Positions 16,592-25,141 of a stretch of 64,000 nucleotides of DNA are shown here, piece by piece. Each line of letters opens with the position of its first letter. Position 1 is the first letter of the stretch. The notes below the pieces were generated by a model. The model saw only the letters and a program-made list of their open reading frames with translations. It had not been told where the DNA came from and did no database searches. The position numbers and the translations under genes are program-made. Source of the stretch: Desulfovibrio ferrophilus (GTDB lineage: Bacteria > Desulfobacterota > Desulfovibrionia > Desulfovibrionales > Desulfovibrionaceae); the NCBI RefSeq assembly GCF_003966735.1, contig NZ_AP017378.1, positions 62,001 through 126,000 on the forward strand, written 5' to 3'.

Positions 16592-17992
16592 TCAGCGAAA
16601 TTTGTTGCACACGAATTGATCCAGATCGCAAGGGGCGGAGAGCACTCCGCTGGCAAGGGCGAGTTTCATGAACTTGGCCATTCTGTTTTTGTCCGGGTGT
16701 AGATTGTCGAAGGTCACGACTTTGCCTTCAAGAACCCGGGCGGCGAGTTCGCTCTGGATGCCGGTGTAGATGGCCTGGGTTTCCGCACAGTATTTAATAT
16801 CAGTATGAATCTTGTCCCGTGCCCGGAGCAGGGCGCAGACATATTCGCTGACAAGATTGGGATGTGCCTGGCAAAAGTCTTCGCGCACGGCCACGACACA
16901 GCATGGATGACCGGGAGCGAGATCCTTGGAGCGGATGAAGACGTTGGCATCGCCTTCACATACGCATTTCGTGCTCCATGGCTCCGCACAGAAGAACGCG
17001 TCGATTGTCTGGCTTTTCAGGGATCGAATGGCATAAGACGGATTGGTGTCCGCGGTGTTGATGTTTTCCCAGAGTTTCGGGGCTTCATTGGCTAATTTGC
17101 CCAGCAGGACGCGGTGTGTTGAATAAGGGCCGGGGACACCCACGAGTTTGCCCTGGAGCTTGTTGGTGGACGCTGCCAGGGCGCTGCCATCATGATGTCC
17201 GTCCAGGACGTATTTGAGGTGTGTACCGGAGTTGCACAACTGCATGGCAAGGGGGGCCATGATAAAGGCCGCATCAATTCGCCTCTGCTTCAGGGCCTCG
17301 GCAAGGACGCTCCACGACAGGAAACGTTTCATGTGGATTCTCGAGTGCCGTCCTTTGCTTAACCTGTGGGCTACCATGCCCAGCAGATGGTCGGATATGG
17401 GTAGATACCCGACCCGGATTGCTGTTTCCCCCATTTGATCCTTGAGCATGCTGGCAAGTCTAGGCTGAGCGCTGTGCAATCGCTTGCGGACGGTGCCTTT
17501 GTTGACGGCAAGGATGTCGGCGATTTCGTCGATGGAATGGCCGGATTCGTAGTAGAGAAGACAGACGTCGCGCAGGGGAGCGGACAATTGCAGGAAGGCG
17601 TGATTGACCGCTGCCTTGAAACAGCGCTGCTCATACCTGGATGCCGGGTCCAGGGCTTTCGGGGCTAGCGGTTGGTAGCGGTCCAACCCCTCCAGGGAAA
17701 CCTCTTTTCCTCGTTTGCGTAAATGCCGGTAGCATTGAGAATCGACAATGGATCTGAGCCATCCCGGAAAGCTGTTGACGTCCCGAATCTGGTCAAGCCT
17801 GGTGAAAGCGATGATGAGGGCTTCCTGGACGACATCTTGAGCCTCTTCCCGGGAGAGAAGGATTCGCCCTGCACGCACGAGCATCCCTGGCATCAGCTCT
17901 GATATCAGCTTGGCGAACCCGTCTGTATCGAGGTTGTTTCCTTGCTGTTGAGCCGGGCTGTTTCGTTTATCAAATTCTCTGGCTTGAGCCAT
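16592..17992 (-). CDS. ECF-type sigma factor fused to a cytoplasmic NrtA/NasS-like solute-binding domain
   Basis: The 466-residue protein joins two families. Residues 28-182 form an ECF sigma factor: region 2 with EEAQDVVQEALIIAF and FPGWLRSI, region 4 with LSAPLRDVCLLYYE, SIDEIADIL and GTVRKRLHSAQPRL. Residues 191-466 form an NMT1/NrtA-type solute-binding domain (IRVGYLPISDHLL, RRIDAAFIMAPLAMQL, HPCCVVAVREDF). No signal peptide or membrane helix is present, so the sensor is cytosolic, like NasS. It lies upstream of and co-directional with the FNT-molybdoenzyme operon. I infer a one-component, ligand-gated sigma factor. Confidence 0.85.
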   Translation of the reverse strand: MAQAREFDKRNSPAQQQGNNLDTDGFAKLISELMPGMLVRAGRILLSREEAQDVVQEALIIAFTRLDQIRDVNSFPGWLRSIVDSQCYRHLRKRGKEVSLEGLDRYQPLAPKALDPASRYEQRCFKAAVNHAFLQLSAPLRDVCLLYYESGHSIDEIADILAVNKGTVRKRLHSAQPRLASMLKDQMGETAIRVGYLPISDHLLGMVAHRLSKGRHSRIHMKRFLSWSVLAEALKQRRIDAAFIMAPLAMQLCNSGTHLKYVLDGHHDGSALAASTNKLQGKLVGVPGPYSTHRVLLGKLANEAPKLWENINTADTNPSYAIRSLKSQTIDAFFCAEPWSTKCVCEGDANVFIRSKDLAPGHPCCVVAVREDFCQAHPNLVSEYVCALLRARDKIHTDIKYCAETQAIYTGIQSELAARVLEGKVVTFDNLHPDKNRMAKFMKLALASGVLSAPCDLDQFVCNKFR

Positions 17993-18525
17993 GATGCGAT
18001 CACCTTGAGTGCTATAGATGAATCTAATTAGGTGGTGTGCGTTTGTGGATCAGCTGATGCGTTAGGTGAGAATCCTTTGCTGTTGTTGACAACTCAAGAC
18101 AGTTGTCTGGTATAAGTGAAGCGTTAGTTTGTGAGTAAGTACTTGCTTCTGAAGACGTCTTTTTTTGAACCTATCACATGGATATTTAGTTCACAATTAC
18201 AATTGGTTAGTCTTTTGATAAATACGCAATGCTGTTTGAGGGCGTAATGCTGCTCCGGTGGGAAGTTCAACGTGGGTGGATGGTTTGTCGGGTGCGATTA
18301 TGTTGTTCTATAGTGTATTGATGATTGCGTAAGCAGGGGTCGGGATCTTGATGTTCCATGCTGTCTTGCACGACGGTACTTTTGGCAGGAGTGCGTGGGT
18401 TGCCCATGAGCCAGCCTTGTCTGCTGAAAGCAGGTATGAGCAGGCTTCACCCCGCAAAGGGCTTGTGATAAAACCGCTGCAAAACAATGAATCCAGCCGC
18501 TCCTTTAACGGGGCAGGAGGCCATT
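17993..18525. promoter_or_regulatory. Divergent intergenic region with promoter and 20-bp inverted repeat
   Basis: This 533-bp gap separates the minus-strand sigma gene from the plus-strand adenosine-kinase-family gene. TTGACA (18086-18091) and TATAAG (18111-18116) with a 19-bp spacer make a plausible plus-strand promoter. The spacer holds an inverted repeat, GACAACT-N6-AGTTGTC (18088-18107), a likely operator. Short frames in 18240-18520 lack ribosome sites, and I see no supported gene there. Confidence 0.5.
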
Positions 18526-19008
18526 ATGGAATTGAGTACTGTAAAGATCGAGAATCCTGATGCCCTGAATCTGATTTTTGGGCAATCGCATTTCATCAAA
18601 ACCGTTGAGGATCTGCACGAGGCCATTGTGGGCGCCGTGCCCTTTGCCAAGTTCGGACTGGCATTTTGCGAGGCCTCGGACAAATGCCTGATCCGTCTGT
18701 CCGGTACCGATGAAGGCTGTATCGAGTTGGCCAGCAGGAATGCTCAGGCCTTGTCCTGTGGGCATAGCTTCATTCTGTTCATGAAGGATATGTTCCCCAT
18801 CAATATCGTGAACGTCGTGCAGAATGTGCCCGAAGTCGTTCGCCTGTTCTGTGCTACTGCCAATCCGGTGGAGGTTGTTGTGGCAGAGACTGATTTGGGA
18901 CGTGGAGTGATGGGCGTCATCGATGGTTTTGCTTCCAGAGGAGTGGAGACGGAGGCGGACGTTGAGCACCGCAAAGGTTTTTTGCGAACCATTGGTTACA
19001 AGCTGTAG
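18526..19008 (+). CDS. Adenosine-specific kinase family protein (DUF355)
   Basis: The 160-residue protein contains NLIFGQSHFIKTVEDLHEA, FGLAFCEASDKCLIRLSG and NPVEVVVAETDLGRGVMGV, with features of the small adenosine-specific kinase family known from archaea and anaerobic bacteria. It is probably a soluble cytoplasmic protein. ATG at 18526 follows CAGGAGG and is preferred over an ATG 39 bases upstream. It appears monocistronic, with a terminator directly after it. Confidence 0.75.
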   Translation: MELSTVKIENPDALNLIFGQSHFIKTVEDLHEAIVGAVPFAKFGLAFCEASDKCLIRLSGTDEGCIELASRNAQALSCGHSFILFMKDMFPINIVNVVQNVPEVVRLFCATANPVEVVVAETDLGRGVMGVIDGFASRGVETEADVEHRKGFLRTIGYKL

Positions 19009-19034
19009 GCTATTGAAATGCCATGATTCGATGA

Positions 19035-19065
19035 GCCGCCGTCCCCTGTGGGCCGGCGGCTTTTT
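19035..19065 (+). terminator. Intrinsic terminator
   Basis: GCCGCCG (19035-19041) and CGGCGGC (19054-19060) form a 7-bp stem followed by TTTTT. It closes the adenosine-kinase-family gene. Confidence 0.8.
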
Positions 19066-19146
19066 GTTGTCTGCGCGGTATCGTGGTACAGAGGAATCAT
19101 CGGAATTATCAGGGAGTTGGAAGTGCCTACAATGCAGTTCATGCGC

Positions 19147-19176
19147 TTGACAATCTTGAAGCCATGTTCGTATAGG
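19147..19176 (+). promoter_or_regulatory. Candidate sigma-70 promoter of the EF-G paralogue
   Basis: TTGACA (19147-19152) and TATAGG (19171-19176) are separated by 18 bp, about 90 bp before the start codon at 19267. Confidence 0.5.
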
Positions 19177-19266
19177 TCTAAACCTTCGAAAGTTTTTTGA
19201 GCAAGGGACACGATGCCGGTATTTCCCTCGGAATGACCCGGTAAATAAGGAAAAAGGGAGAAACCA

Positions 19267-21324
19267 ATGTCGTTGCAGAACCAGAGAACGTACGCCCTGG
19301 TGGGACATGGCGGCGTCGGCAAGACCTCCGTGGCCGAGATGTTGCTCTTTCAAACAGGCATCATCAATCGGTTGGGCAAGATTGAGGAAGGGACTACCTC
19401 TCTCGATACCGAACCCGAGGAGATCAAACGTCGAGGCTCCATTCAGCCTGCCTTCGCCAGTTATGACTGGAAGAAGAACACCCATTTCCTGATCGACACC
19501 CCGGGTGACAACAACTTTGTCGGCGACCTCAGCTATTGCTTGGCCGGTACCGACGCCGTTGTGTTTACCATTGATGCCGTGGACGGTGCCAAGCCTCTGA
19601 CCAAGCGCCTTTGGGAGCAAGTCAAAGCTGTTGGGCGTCCGGCCATGGTCTTCATCAACAAGATGGATCGCGACCGTGCGGACTTCCAAATGGCCTTTGA
19701 CAGTTTACACTCGATTCTGGGGATTCGCCCGGTCCTGTTGTATATGCCCATCGGCGCCAAGGAAGATTTCAGGGGCGTGGTTGATGTCCTCGGTAACAAG
19801 GCTCTCCTTTTCGATGCTGACGGCAAGACGATCGAGGGTGAGATCCCCGGCGACATGGCTGATGAGGTCGAAATTCTGCGTGAAACCATGATCGAGAACA
19901 TCGCCGAAAGCGATGAAGAACTCATGGAAAAATATCTGGAAGAGGGTGAACTCTCTGCCGAAGACATCGCTCATGGCATGCGCCTTGGCGTGCTGGCTGG
20001 CGAGTTGGTCCCCGTGGCCTGCGGTGCCGCTCTGCAGAATGCCGGTGCCCAGCAGATCCTGGATATTGCCCAGGATTTGTTCCCTGCGCCGACGGAAAGT
20101 GGTCCCTGGCAGGGCGAAGGTGAAGGCGATGAATTGACTGCCGATCCTGACGGCCCTCTGGTCACCTTTGTTTTCAAGACCATCTCCGATCCTTTTGCCG
20201 GACAGTTGACGGTCCTGCGTGTACTTTCCGGTACTTTGAAGCCAGATTGCACGCTCTTGAACACTTCCAAGGAAGAAAAAGAGCGCGTGGGGCAACTCCT
20301 GAATATGGTGGGTAAAGAACAGAAGCCCATGAAAGCACCGGCCGGGCCTGGTTCCATTGTCGCCCTGGCCAAGTTGAAGAGCACACATACGGGCGATACC
20401 CTTTGTGCCGAAAAGGGCTCCTTCGTCTTTCCCAAGCCCAAGCTTGCTCCGGCGCTGATCTCTTACGCTTTGGCTCCCGAGGAGAAGGGCGAGGAGGACA
20501 AAGTCTACACCGCAGTGCACAAGATTCTTGAAGAGGACGTGTGTCTGAATTTGCATCGCGATGCCGAAACCGGAGATATCCTGCTCTCGGGCTCTGGCCA
20601 ACTGCATATCGAGATTTCGGTGGAAAAGGCCAAGCGCCGTTACAAGACCGGAATCCTGCTCAAGACTCCGAAGATTCCCTATCGTGAAACCTTCAAGGCC
20701 AAGGCCGATGTCCAGGGCCGCCACAAGAAACAGTCCGGTGGCCGTGGTCAGTTTGGTGATTGTTTTATTCGACTTGAGCCACAACCCCGTGGTGCCGGTT
20801 ATGAGTTTGTGGACGAAATCGTGGGTGGCTCCATTCCTCGGCAATACATCCCTGCCGTGGACAAGGGGGTTCAGGAAGCTGCTGCACGCGGCGTTATCGC
20901 CGGGTATCCCGTGGTGGACTACAAGGTCTCCTGCTACGACGGCTCCTATCATTCTGTTGATTCATCGGAAATGGCCTTCAAAGTTGCCGGGTCCGTGGCC
21001 TTCAAGAAGGCCGCAGAGGTGGCCAAGCCAGTGTTGCTTGAACCTGTGGTTCAGGTCAGCGTGTTCGTGCCTGACGAGTTCATGGGCGATGTGATCGGCG
21101 ACCTTTCCAGCCGCCGGGGCAAGGTTCTGGGGTCCGACTCCCAGTCTGGACTGACCGAGGTCAAGGCGCATGTGCCCATGGCGGAGGTTCTGCAATATGC
21201 ACCGGACCTGCGCTCCATGACTGGTGGGCAGGGTACGTTCACAATGGAGTTTGACCATTATGAAGAGGCTCCGCCCAATGTGACCGAGCAGGTCATTGCC
21301 GAAAGCAAGAAGGAAGAGCACTAG
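19267..21324 (+). CDS. Elongation factor G paralogue (EF-G2-like GTPase)
   Basis: The 685-residue protein has the EF-G domain order: GTPase domain with G1 GHGGVGKTS, G3 DTPGDNN and G4 NKMD, then domain II, III, IV (GRGQFGDCFIRLEP) and V (GDVIGDLSSRRGKVLG). The G1 loop (GHGGVGKT) departs from the AHIDAGKTT of canonical EF-G, as in EF-G-like paralogues. It stands alone, not in a str operon. So it is probably an accessory factor in ribosome recycling or stress, not the housekeeping fusA. Confidence 0.88.
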   Translation: MSLQNQRTYALVGHGGVGKTSVAEMLLFQTGIINRLGKIEEGTTSLDTEPEEIKRRGSIQPAFASYDWKKNTHFLIDTPGDNNFVGDLSYCLAGTDAVVFTIDAVDGAKPLTKRLWEQVKAVGRPAMVFINKMDRDRADFQMAFDSLHSILGIRPVLLYMPIGAKEDFRGVVDVLGNKALLFDADGKTIEGEIPGDMADEVEILRETMIENIAESDEELMEKYLEEGELSAEDIAHGMRLGVLAGELVPVACGAALQNAGAQQILDIAQDLFPAPTESGPWQGEGEGDELTADPDGPLVTFVFKTISDPFAGQLTVLRVLSGTLKPDCTLLNTSKEEKERVGQLLNMVGKEQKPMKAPAGPGSIVALAKLKSTHTGDTLCAEKGSFVFPKPKLAPALISYALAPEEKGEEDKVYTAVHKILEEDVCLNLHRDAETGDILLSGSGQLHIEISVEKAKRRYKTGILLKTPKIPYRETFKAKADVQGRHKKQSGGRGQFGDCFIRLEPQPRGAGYEFVDEIVGGSIPRQYIPAVDKGVQEAAARGVIAGYPVVDYKVSCYDGSYHSVDSSEMAFKVAGSVAFKKAAEVAKPVLLEPVVQVSVFVPDEFMGDVIGDLSSRRGKVLGSDSQSGLTEVKAHVPMAEVLQYAPDLRSMTGGQGTFTMEFDHYEEAPPNVTEQVIAESKKEEH

Positions 21325-21359
21325 GCTGATGCTGTTTGATTGTTGTCTGTCATGATTCA

Positions 21360-21388
21360 GGGCCGCCCCCATGGGAGCGGCCCTTTTT
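21360..21388 (+). terminator. Intrinsic terminator after EF-G paralogue
   Basis: GGGCCGC (21360-21366) and GCGGCCC (21377-21383) form a stem followed by five Ts. Confidence 0.85.
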
Positions 21389-21443
21389 CTGTCCCTTGAC
21401 CTGGCGGCGGTCAACTCCTACTTTTTTGCTTGGAGGAATGTCC

Positions 21444-21902
21444 ATGGACAGAAGCAATGAGACGAGTATCCAGGCGCGAAGTGGATTGAGGACGCTGAAA
21501 TTGTGGTCGTTGATGACCCTCGTCCTGATGATGGTCATTGCCTCGGGATGTGGGAATCTCGAGGATGGAGAGAACACCCTGAGTGCACGTCAGGCCTGGG
21601 AGCTTGTCAGGGAACGACCAGACGAAGTGGTTGTTCTGGATGTGAGAACCCCGGAGGAGGTCGCAACAGGAATCATCCCCGGAGCGCAGGTCATCAATTT
21701 TTATGACTCGCAGTTCGAGGCGCGCATCGCCGGATTGGACCGAGGGAGAATCTATTTGGTCTACTGTCACTCGGGTGGCAGGAGTGCGACAACCATCAAC
21801 CGGATGCGCTCTCTGGGATTTGCAGATGTCAGGCATGTGGGTGGTGGCATTGTGGAATGGCTACGCGAAGGGCTGCCTTTGGTCCGGTCTGGCGATAGCT
21901 AA
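21444..21902 (+). CDS. Rhodanese-domain lipoprotein
   Basis: The 152-residue protein has an N-terminal hydrophobic segment ending in the lipobox IASGC, so it should be a lipid-anchored envelope protein. The rhodanese domain spans about 45-150, with VVLDVRTPEEVATG and the active-site loop YCHSGGRSA carrying the catalytic Cys. It may carry sulfane sulfur in the periplasm. The start at 21444 follows GGAGG at a 7-base spacing. Confidence 0.85.
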   Translation: MDRSNETSIQARSGLRTLKLWSLMTLVLMMVIASGCGNLEDGENTLSARQAWELVRERPDEVVVLDVRTPEEVATGIIPGAQVINFYDSQFEARIAGLDRGRIYLVYCHSGGRSATTINRMRSLGFADVRHVGGGIVEWLREGLPLVRSGDS

Positions 21903-22037
21903 GCCTCTTTTGTCTCAAATCCTCCTTCTCCTAGTGGATCACGGGTTGTCCGGGCACGTCTTTTCCAGTACATTGCCACTCGACCCAAAGCCTCTAACCG
22001 ATTCACAGGGCGGGAAAGGCCGCCGATTCGACAACAT

Positions 22038-22736
22038 ATGATTCGAAATATTCTATTCTTCCTCTTTTTTACCCCGGCTACGGCTCTTGCTTCTTTGACG
22101 TGCGCTATCTTCAAATCGCAAGCTGTCTGGGCCTCCCAGATGTGGGCTCGTTTTACGATCTGGATGACCATGTTGCCGCTGGACGTGGATCTTTCCGAAT
22201 TGGATCCCGAGCAGACCTACGTGTTTATGGCCAACCACCAGAGTCAATTGGATATTCCGCTTTTGACTGCCCTGCTGGCTCCGCGCAAGGTGAGCTTCGT
22301 GGCCAAACAGTCATTGTTCAAGATCCCCGTGTTTGGTGCGGCCATCAAGGCTGTAGGGCATATCAGCATTGATCGCTCCAATCGCCGTCGAGCTATGAAG
22401 AGCATCGAATCTGCCGTGCAAAAAGCCCAGGGGGGACGTTCAATTATGATCTACCCCGAAGGCACCCGAGCCGAAGATTTGGATAACATTCAGGAATTCA
22501 AGATCGGCGGCGTGATCATCGCCCTGAAGACCGGACTGCCCGTGGTGCCCATTGTGCTGTCCGGTACCGGTGAGGTTCTGCCCAAGCACAGATTGCTGTT
22601 GCGCTCGGCCCCCTTGAAGGTCAAGGCTTTGCCCCCGATTGATACCGGGAAGTATACGATGAAGGATCGAGAGGCCTTCAAGGATGATTTGTACAAGATG
22701 ATGAATGACGCCTACCTGGAGATGCGCAGTGACTGA
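22038..22736 (+). CDS. plsC: 1-acyl-sn-glycerol-3-phosphate acyltransferase
   Basis: The 232-residue protein has an N-terminal hydrophobic segment and the acyltransferase motifs NHQSQLD (HX4D catalytic), FVAKQSLFKIP, GHISIDRSN and YPEGTRAED. It acylates lysophosphatidic acid to phosphatidic acid at the inner membrane. The ribosome site is weak. Its last codons overlap the start of the RNase J gene, so the two are coupled. Confidence 0.88.
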   Translation: MIRNILFFLFFTPATALASLTCAIFKSQAVWASQMWARFTIWMTMLPLDVDLSELDPEQTYVFMANHQSQLDIPLLTALLAPRKVSFVAKQSLFKIPVFGAAIKAVGHISIDRSNRRRAMKSIESAVQKAQGGRSIMIYPEGTRAEDLDNIQEFKIGGVIIALKTGLPVVPIVLSGTGEVLPKHRLLLRSAPLKVKALPPIDTGKYTMKDREAFKDDLYKMMNDAYLEMRSD

Positions 22737-24381
22737 TCACGAGTTGAAAATCACGCCGCTGGGAGGCCTTGGCGAGATCGGCATGAACTGCATGGTTCTG
22801 GAAACCAACAGTTCCATGGTCATCATCGATTGCGGGTTGATGTTTCCCGAGCATTCGCTGTTTGGCATCGACGTGGTTATTCCGCGTTTCGATTATATTC
22901 TGAAGAACAAGGATAAGCTCAAAGGCATTGTTGTTACCCACGGGCATGAGGACCATATCGGGGCGTTGCCCTGGCTGGTGCCGCATGTGGACGTTCCGGT
23001 CTTCGGCTCCGAGTTCACTCTGGGCTTGGCGGCCAGCCGCCTGAAGGAACACAACCTGGACCGTTACGTGGATATGCGTGTGGTCAATGGTCGTGACCGG
23101 GTGGAACTGGGCGATATTGCCGTGAATTTCTTCGAAGTCTGTCACTCCATTGTGGGTGGCTTCGGGCTGGGGCTTGAGACTCCTGCCGGCAAGGTTGTGC
23201 ATACCGGAGATTTTAAGATTGACCGCTATCCCTTGCATGGCGTGGAGACGGACCTCAAGGCTTTTGAGGAGTTCTCCACGAGCGGTGTGGTTCTGATGAT
23301 GTCCGATTCCACCAACGTGGAGCGCGATGGGTATTCCCTGACCGAGCGCGAGATCATGGCTTCTCTGAAGCAGATCTTCGGCCAGGCCGAAGGGCGTATC
23401 CTTGTGACGCTGTTCTCCAGCCACATCCAGCGAATGCAGGAAGTCTTTGAGCTGGCCAAGGAGTATGGACGTAAGGTCGCCGTATCAGGCCGTAGTCTGG
23501 CTCGGAATATCGAGTTGGCTGACGAGCTGGACTATTTGCGCATTGGTGGCGGTACGCTGATCAATATGGAAGATCTGCACCGCTATAATGATGACCAGTT
23601 GGTGTTGTTGGTCACGGGATCTCAAGGTGAGCCGTTGGCATCTCTGTCGCGCATTGCCCAGGGCGAGCACCGTCAGCTCAGGATTCACAAGGGTGACCTG
23701 GTGTTGATGTCTTCACGCTTTATCCCCGGCAACGTGCGCGCCATTACGCGAGTCATCAACAATCTGTATCGCCTGGGTGCAGAGGTGATGTACGAAAAAG
23801 TTTCCGGAATCCACGCCTCTGGACATGCCCACCGCGAGGAATTGCGCATCATGCTTGAGACCGTGGACCCCAAGTTCTTTGTGCCCGTGCACGGAGAATA
23901 CCGTCATTTGGTCAAGCATTGCCGCCTGGCGCATGAATATGGCGTGGCCCGTGAGCGGACCGTCATTCTTGAGGATGGGGACCCCCTGACCCTGACCGCC
24001 ACCAGTATTCGGCTGGAAGAGCGCGTGCCCGTGGAGTGCATTTACGTGGACGGCAAGGGCGTGGGCGATGTCGGACAGTCGGTGCTCAAGGAGCGGCATC
24101 TGCTGGGTGGCGAGGGCCTTGTCATGGTCAATATGGTCGTGGACAAGAGTACCGGAGAGATCCTGTTCGGCCCTGACATCATGTCCAAGGGCTTTGTGTT
24201 CGAGCAGCAGTACAGTCATCTGCTTGAAGACGCCAAGTGCATTGTACTTGATATTTTCGAGAACATTCGGCCCGGTGATACCGACAAGCTCAAGGAGCGC
24301 ATCCGCTCGTCGCTCAGGCGGTTCTTCCGTCGTGTTCTGGAGCGGGACCCTGTGGTGGTCCCGACCGTTGTGCTGCTCTAG
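22729..24381 (+). CDS. rnj: Ribonuclease J
   Basis: The 550-residue metallo-beta-lactamase/beta-CASP protein shows GGLGEIGMNC, the metal motif THGHEDHIGALPW, HTGDFKID, SDSTNVERDG and the C-terminal HASGHAHREEL and PVHGEYRHL. RNase J is a 5'-to-3' exonuclease and endonuclease in RNA processing. The start is taken as GTG at 22729, with TGGAG seven bases upstream, overlapping the plsC stop. Confidence 0.92.
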   Translation: MTDHELKITPLGGLGEIGMNCMVLETNSSMVIIDCGLMFPEHSLFGIDVVIPRFDYILKNKDKLKGIVVTHGHEDHIGALPWLVPHVDVPVFGSEFTLGLAASRLKEHNLDRYVDMRVVNGRDRVELGDIAVNFFEVCHSIVGGFGLGLETPAGKVVHTGDFKIDRYPLHGVETDLKAFEEFSTSGVVLMMSDSTNVERDGYSLTEREIMASLKQIFGQAEGRILVTLFSSHIQRMQEVFELAKEYGRKVAVSGRSLARNIELADELDYLRIGGGTLINMEDLHRYNDDQLVLLVTGSQGEPLASLSRIAQGEHRQLRIHKGDLVLMSSRFIPGNVRAITRVINNLYRLGAEVMYEKVSGIHASGHAHREELRIMLETVDPKFFVPVHGEYRHLVKHCRLAHEYGVARERTVILEDGDPLTLTATSIRLEERVPVECIYVDGKGVGDVGQSVLKERHLLGGEGLVMVNMVVDKSTGEILFGPDIMSKGFVFEQQYSHLLEDAKCIVLDIFENIRPGDTDKLKERIRSSLRRFFRRVLERDPVVVPTVVLL

Positions 24382-24400
24382 TCCTCTTCTTTGCTGGGTA

Positions 24401-24438
24401 CAGACAGGGCGCCTTCCGTCAGGAAGGCGCCCTGTCTG
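24401..24438 (+). terminator. Strong intrinsic terminator, 17-bp perfect stem
   Basis: Arms 24401-24417 (CAGACAGGGCGCCTTCC) and 24422-24438 are perfectly complementary around the loop GTCA, followed by TTTG. It closes the plsC-rnj unit. Confidence 0.85.
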
Positions 24439-24534
24439 TTTGTGAGCGGGCGCAATTGCCAGCTGCAAGTTTGGCGGTTTGGCCGTGACCTATGAATGGA
24501 GTGTGCGTGCCGGATGGCCCGTGAGCGTTGGGGA

Positions 24535-24571
24535 ACGGAAAAGGCCGTTACCCGGATGGGGCAACGGCCTT
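24535..24571 (-). terminator. Intrinsic terminator of flgM
   Basis: AAGGCCGTT (24541-24549) and AACGGCCTT (24563-24571) form a stem; on the minus strand TTTTCCGTTCC follows. Confidence 0.8.
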
Positions 24572-24625
24572 GAAATTGTATGGGGCTTTGGCTTTGTTCT
24601 CTTTTGTGCCAGGGAGGTGTTCGAG

Positions 24626-24937
24626 CTATTCGAACAGGTCGAGTTCTTCGGCGACGAGGCGCTCGGCAATGGTGCGCCCATTGGCACTGTAGGTGCCACC
24701 CTGCACCTGGGCCTTGAGTTCGGCCACTTTGTCGGTACGGGTATCCGGGGTTTCGTTGGCCGTTTTCATGGCAATGGAAAGCAGCCGTGCGTCTTCGCTG
24801 ACGGAGATGTTGTCTCCGCTACGCGCCGGATTCTTGACGCCTTTGGCGCCGTTCTCGGCAGCCTCAGCTTCCTGTTGCTTCTGGATATTGATTTGGTCGT
24901 AGGGGCTATTTGTGTTCCCCAAGCCTTTGATAGCCAC
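24626..24937 (-). CDS. flgM: Anti-sigma-28 factor FlgM
   Basis: The 103-residue protein has the FlgM C-terminal signature DKVAELKAQVQGGTYSANG and IAERLVAEELDLFE, plus a disordered N-terminal half with ISVSEDARLL. It binds and blocks the flagellar sigma factor FliA until hook completion. The GTG start at 24937 is set by GGAGG. It follows a 73-residue gene that has its own sigma-28 promoter, so read-through from that promoter could add to flgM expression. Confidence 0.88.
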   Translation of the reverse strand: MAIKGLGNTNSPYDQINIQKQQEAEAAENGAKGVKNPARSGDNISVSEDARLLSIAMKTANETPDTRTDKVAELKAQVQGGTYSANGRTIAERLVAEELDLFE

Positions 24938-24993
24938 GGCTGATCCTCCATTTTGGCGGCCTGAGAGGGCACGCACCTGATCGCTTGTGAAAA

Positions 24994-25023
24994 ATCTTAA
25001 TCCGCCCTCGTGATGGATGTCAA
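24994..25023 (-). promoter_or_regulatory. Candidate sigma-70 promoter of flgM
   Basis: On the minus strand TTGACA (25018-25023) and TAAGAT (24994-24999) are separated by 18 bp, about 57 bp before the flgM start. Confidence 0.5.
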
Positions 25024-25077
25024 ACGAGATGCGGATTCATTTGCAAAAAGGGAACCAAAGTGTGGGGAAGGCCGTGC

Positions 25078-25108
25078 GATGGCCCGGGAGGGGAGTCCTC
25101 GGGCCATC
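25078..25108 (-). terminator. Weak hairpin after the 73-residue gene
   Basis: GATGGCCCG (25078-25086) and CGGGCCATC (25100-25108) form a 9-bp stem. No T-tract follows on the minus strand, so read-through towards flgM is possible. Confidence 0.4.
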
Positions 25109-25141
25109 CGCAATTCAGCCAGGGTTGAAGATGTCTAGCTG

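Noticed and set aside
18348-18560. Short plus-strand frame before the adenosine-kinase-family gene
   Set aside because: No ribosome site, no conserved-looking content, and it overlaps the start of a clear gene.
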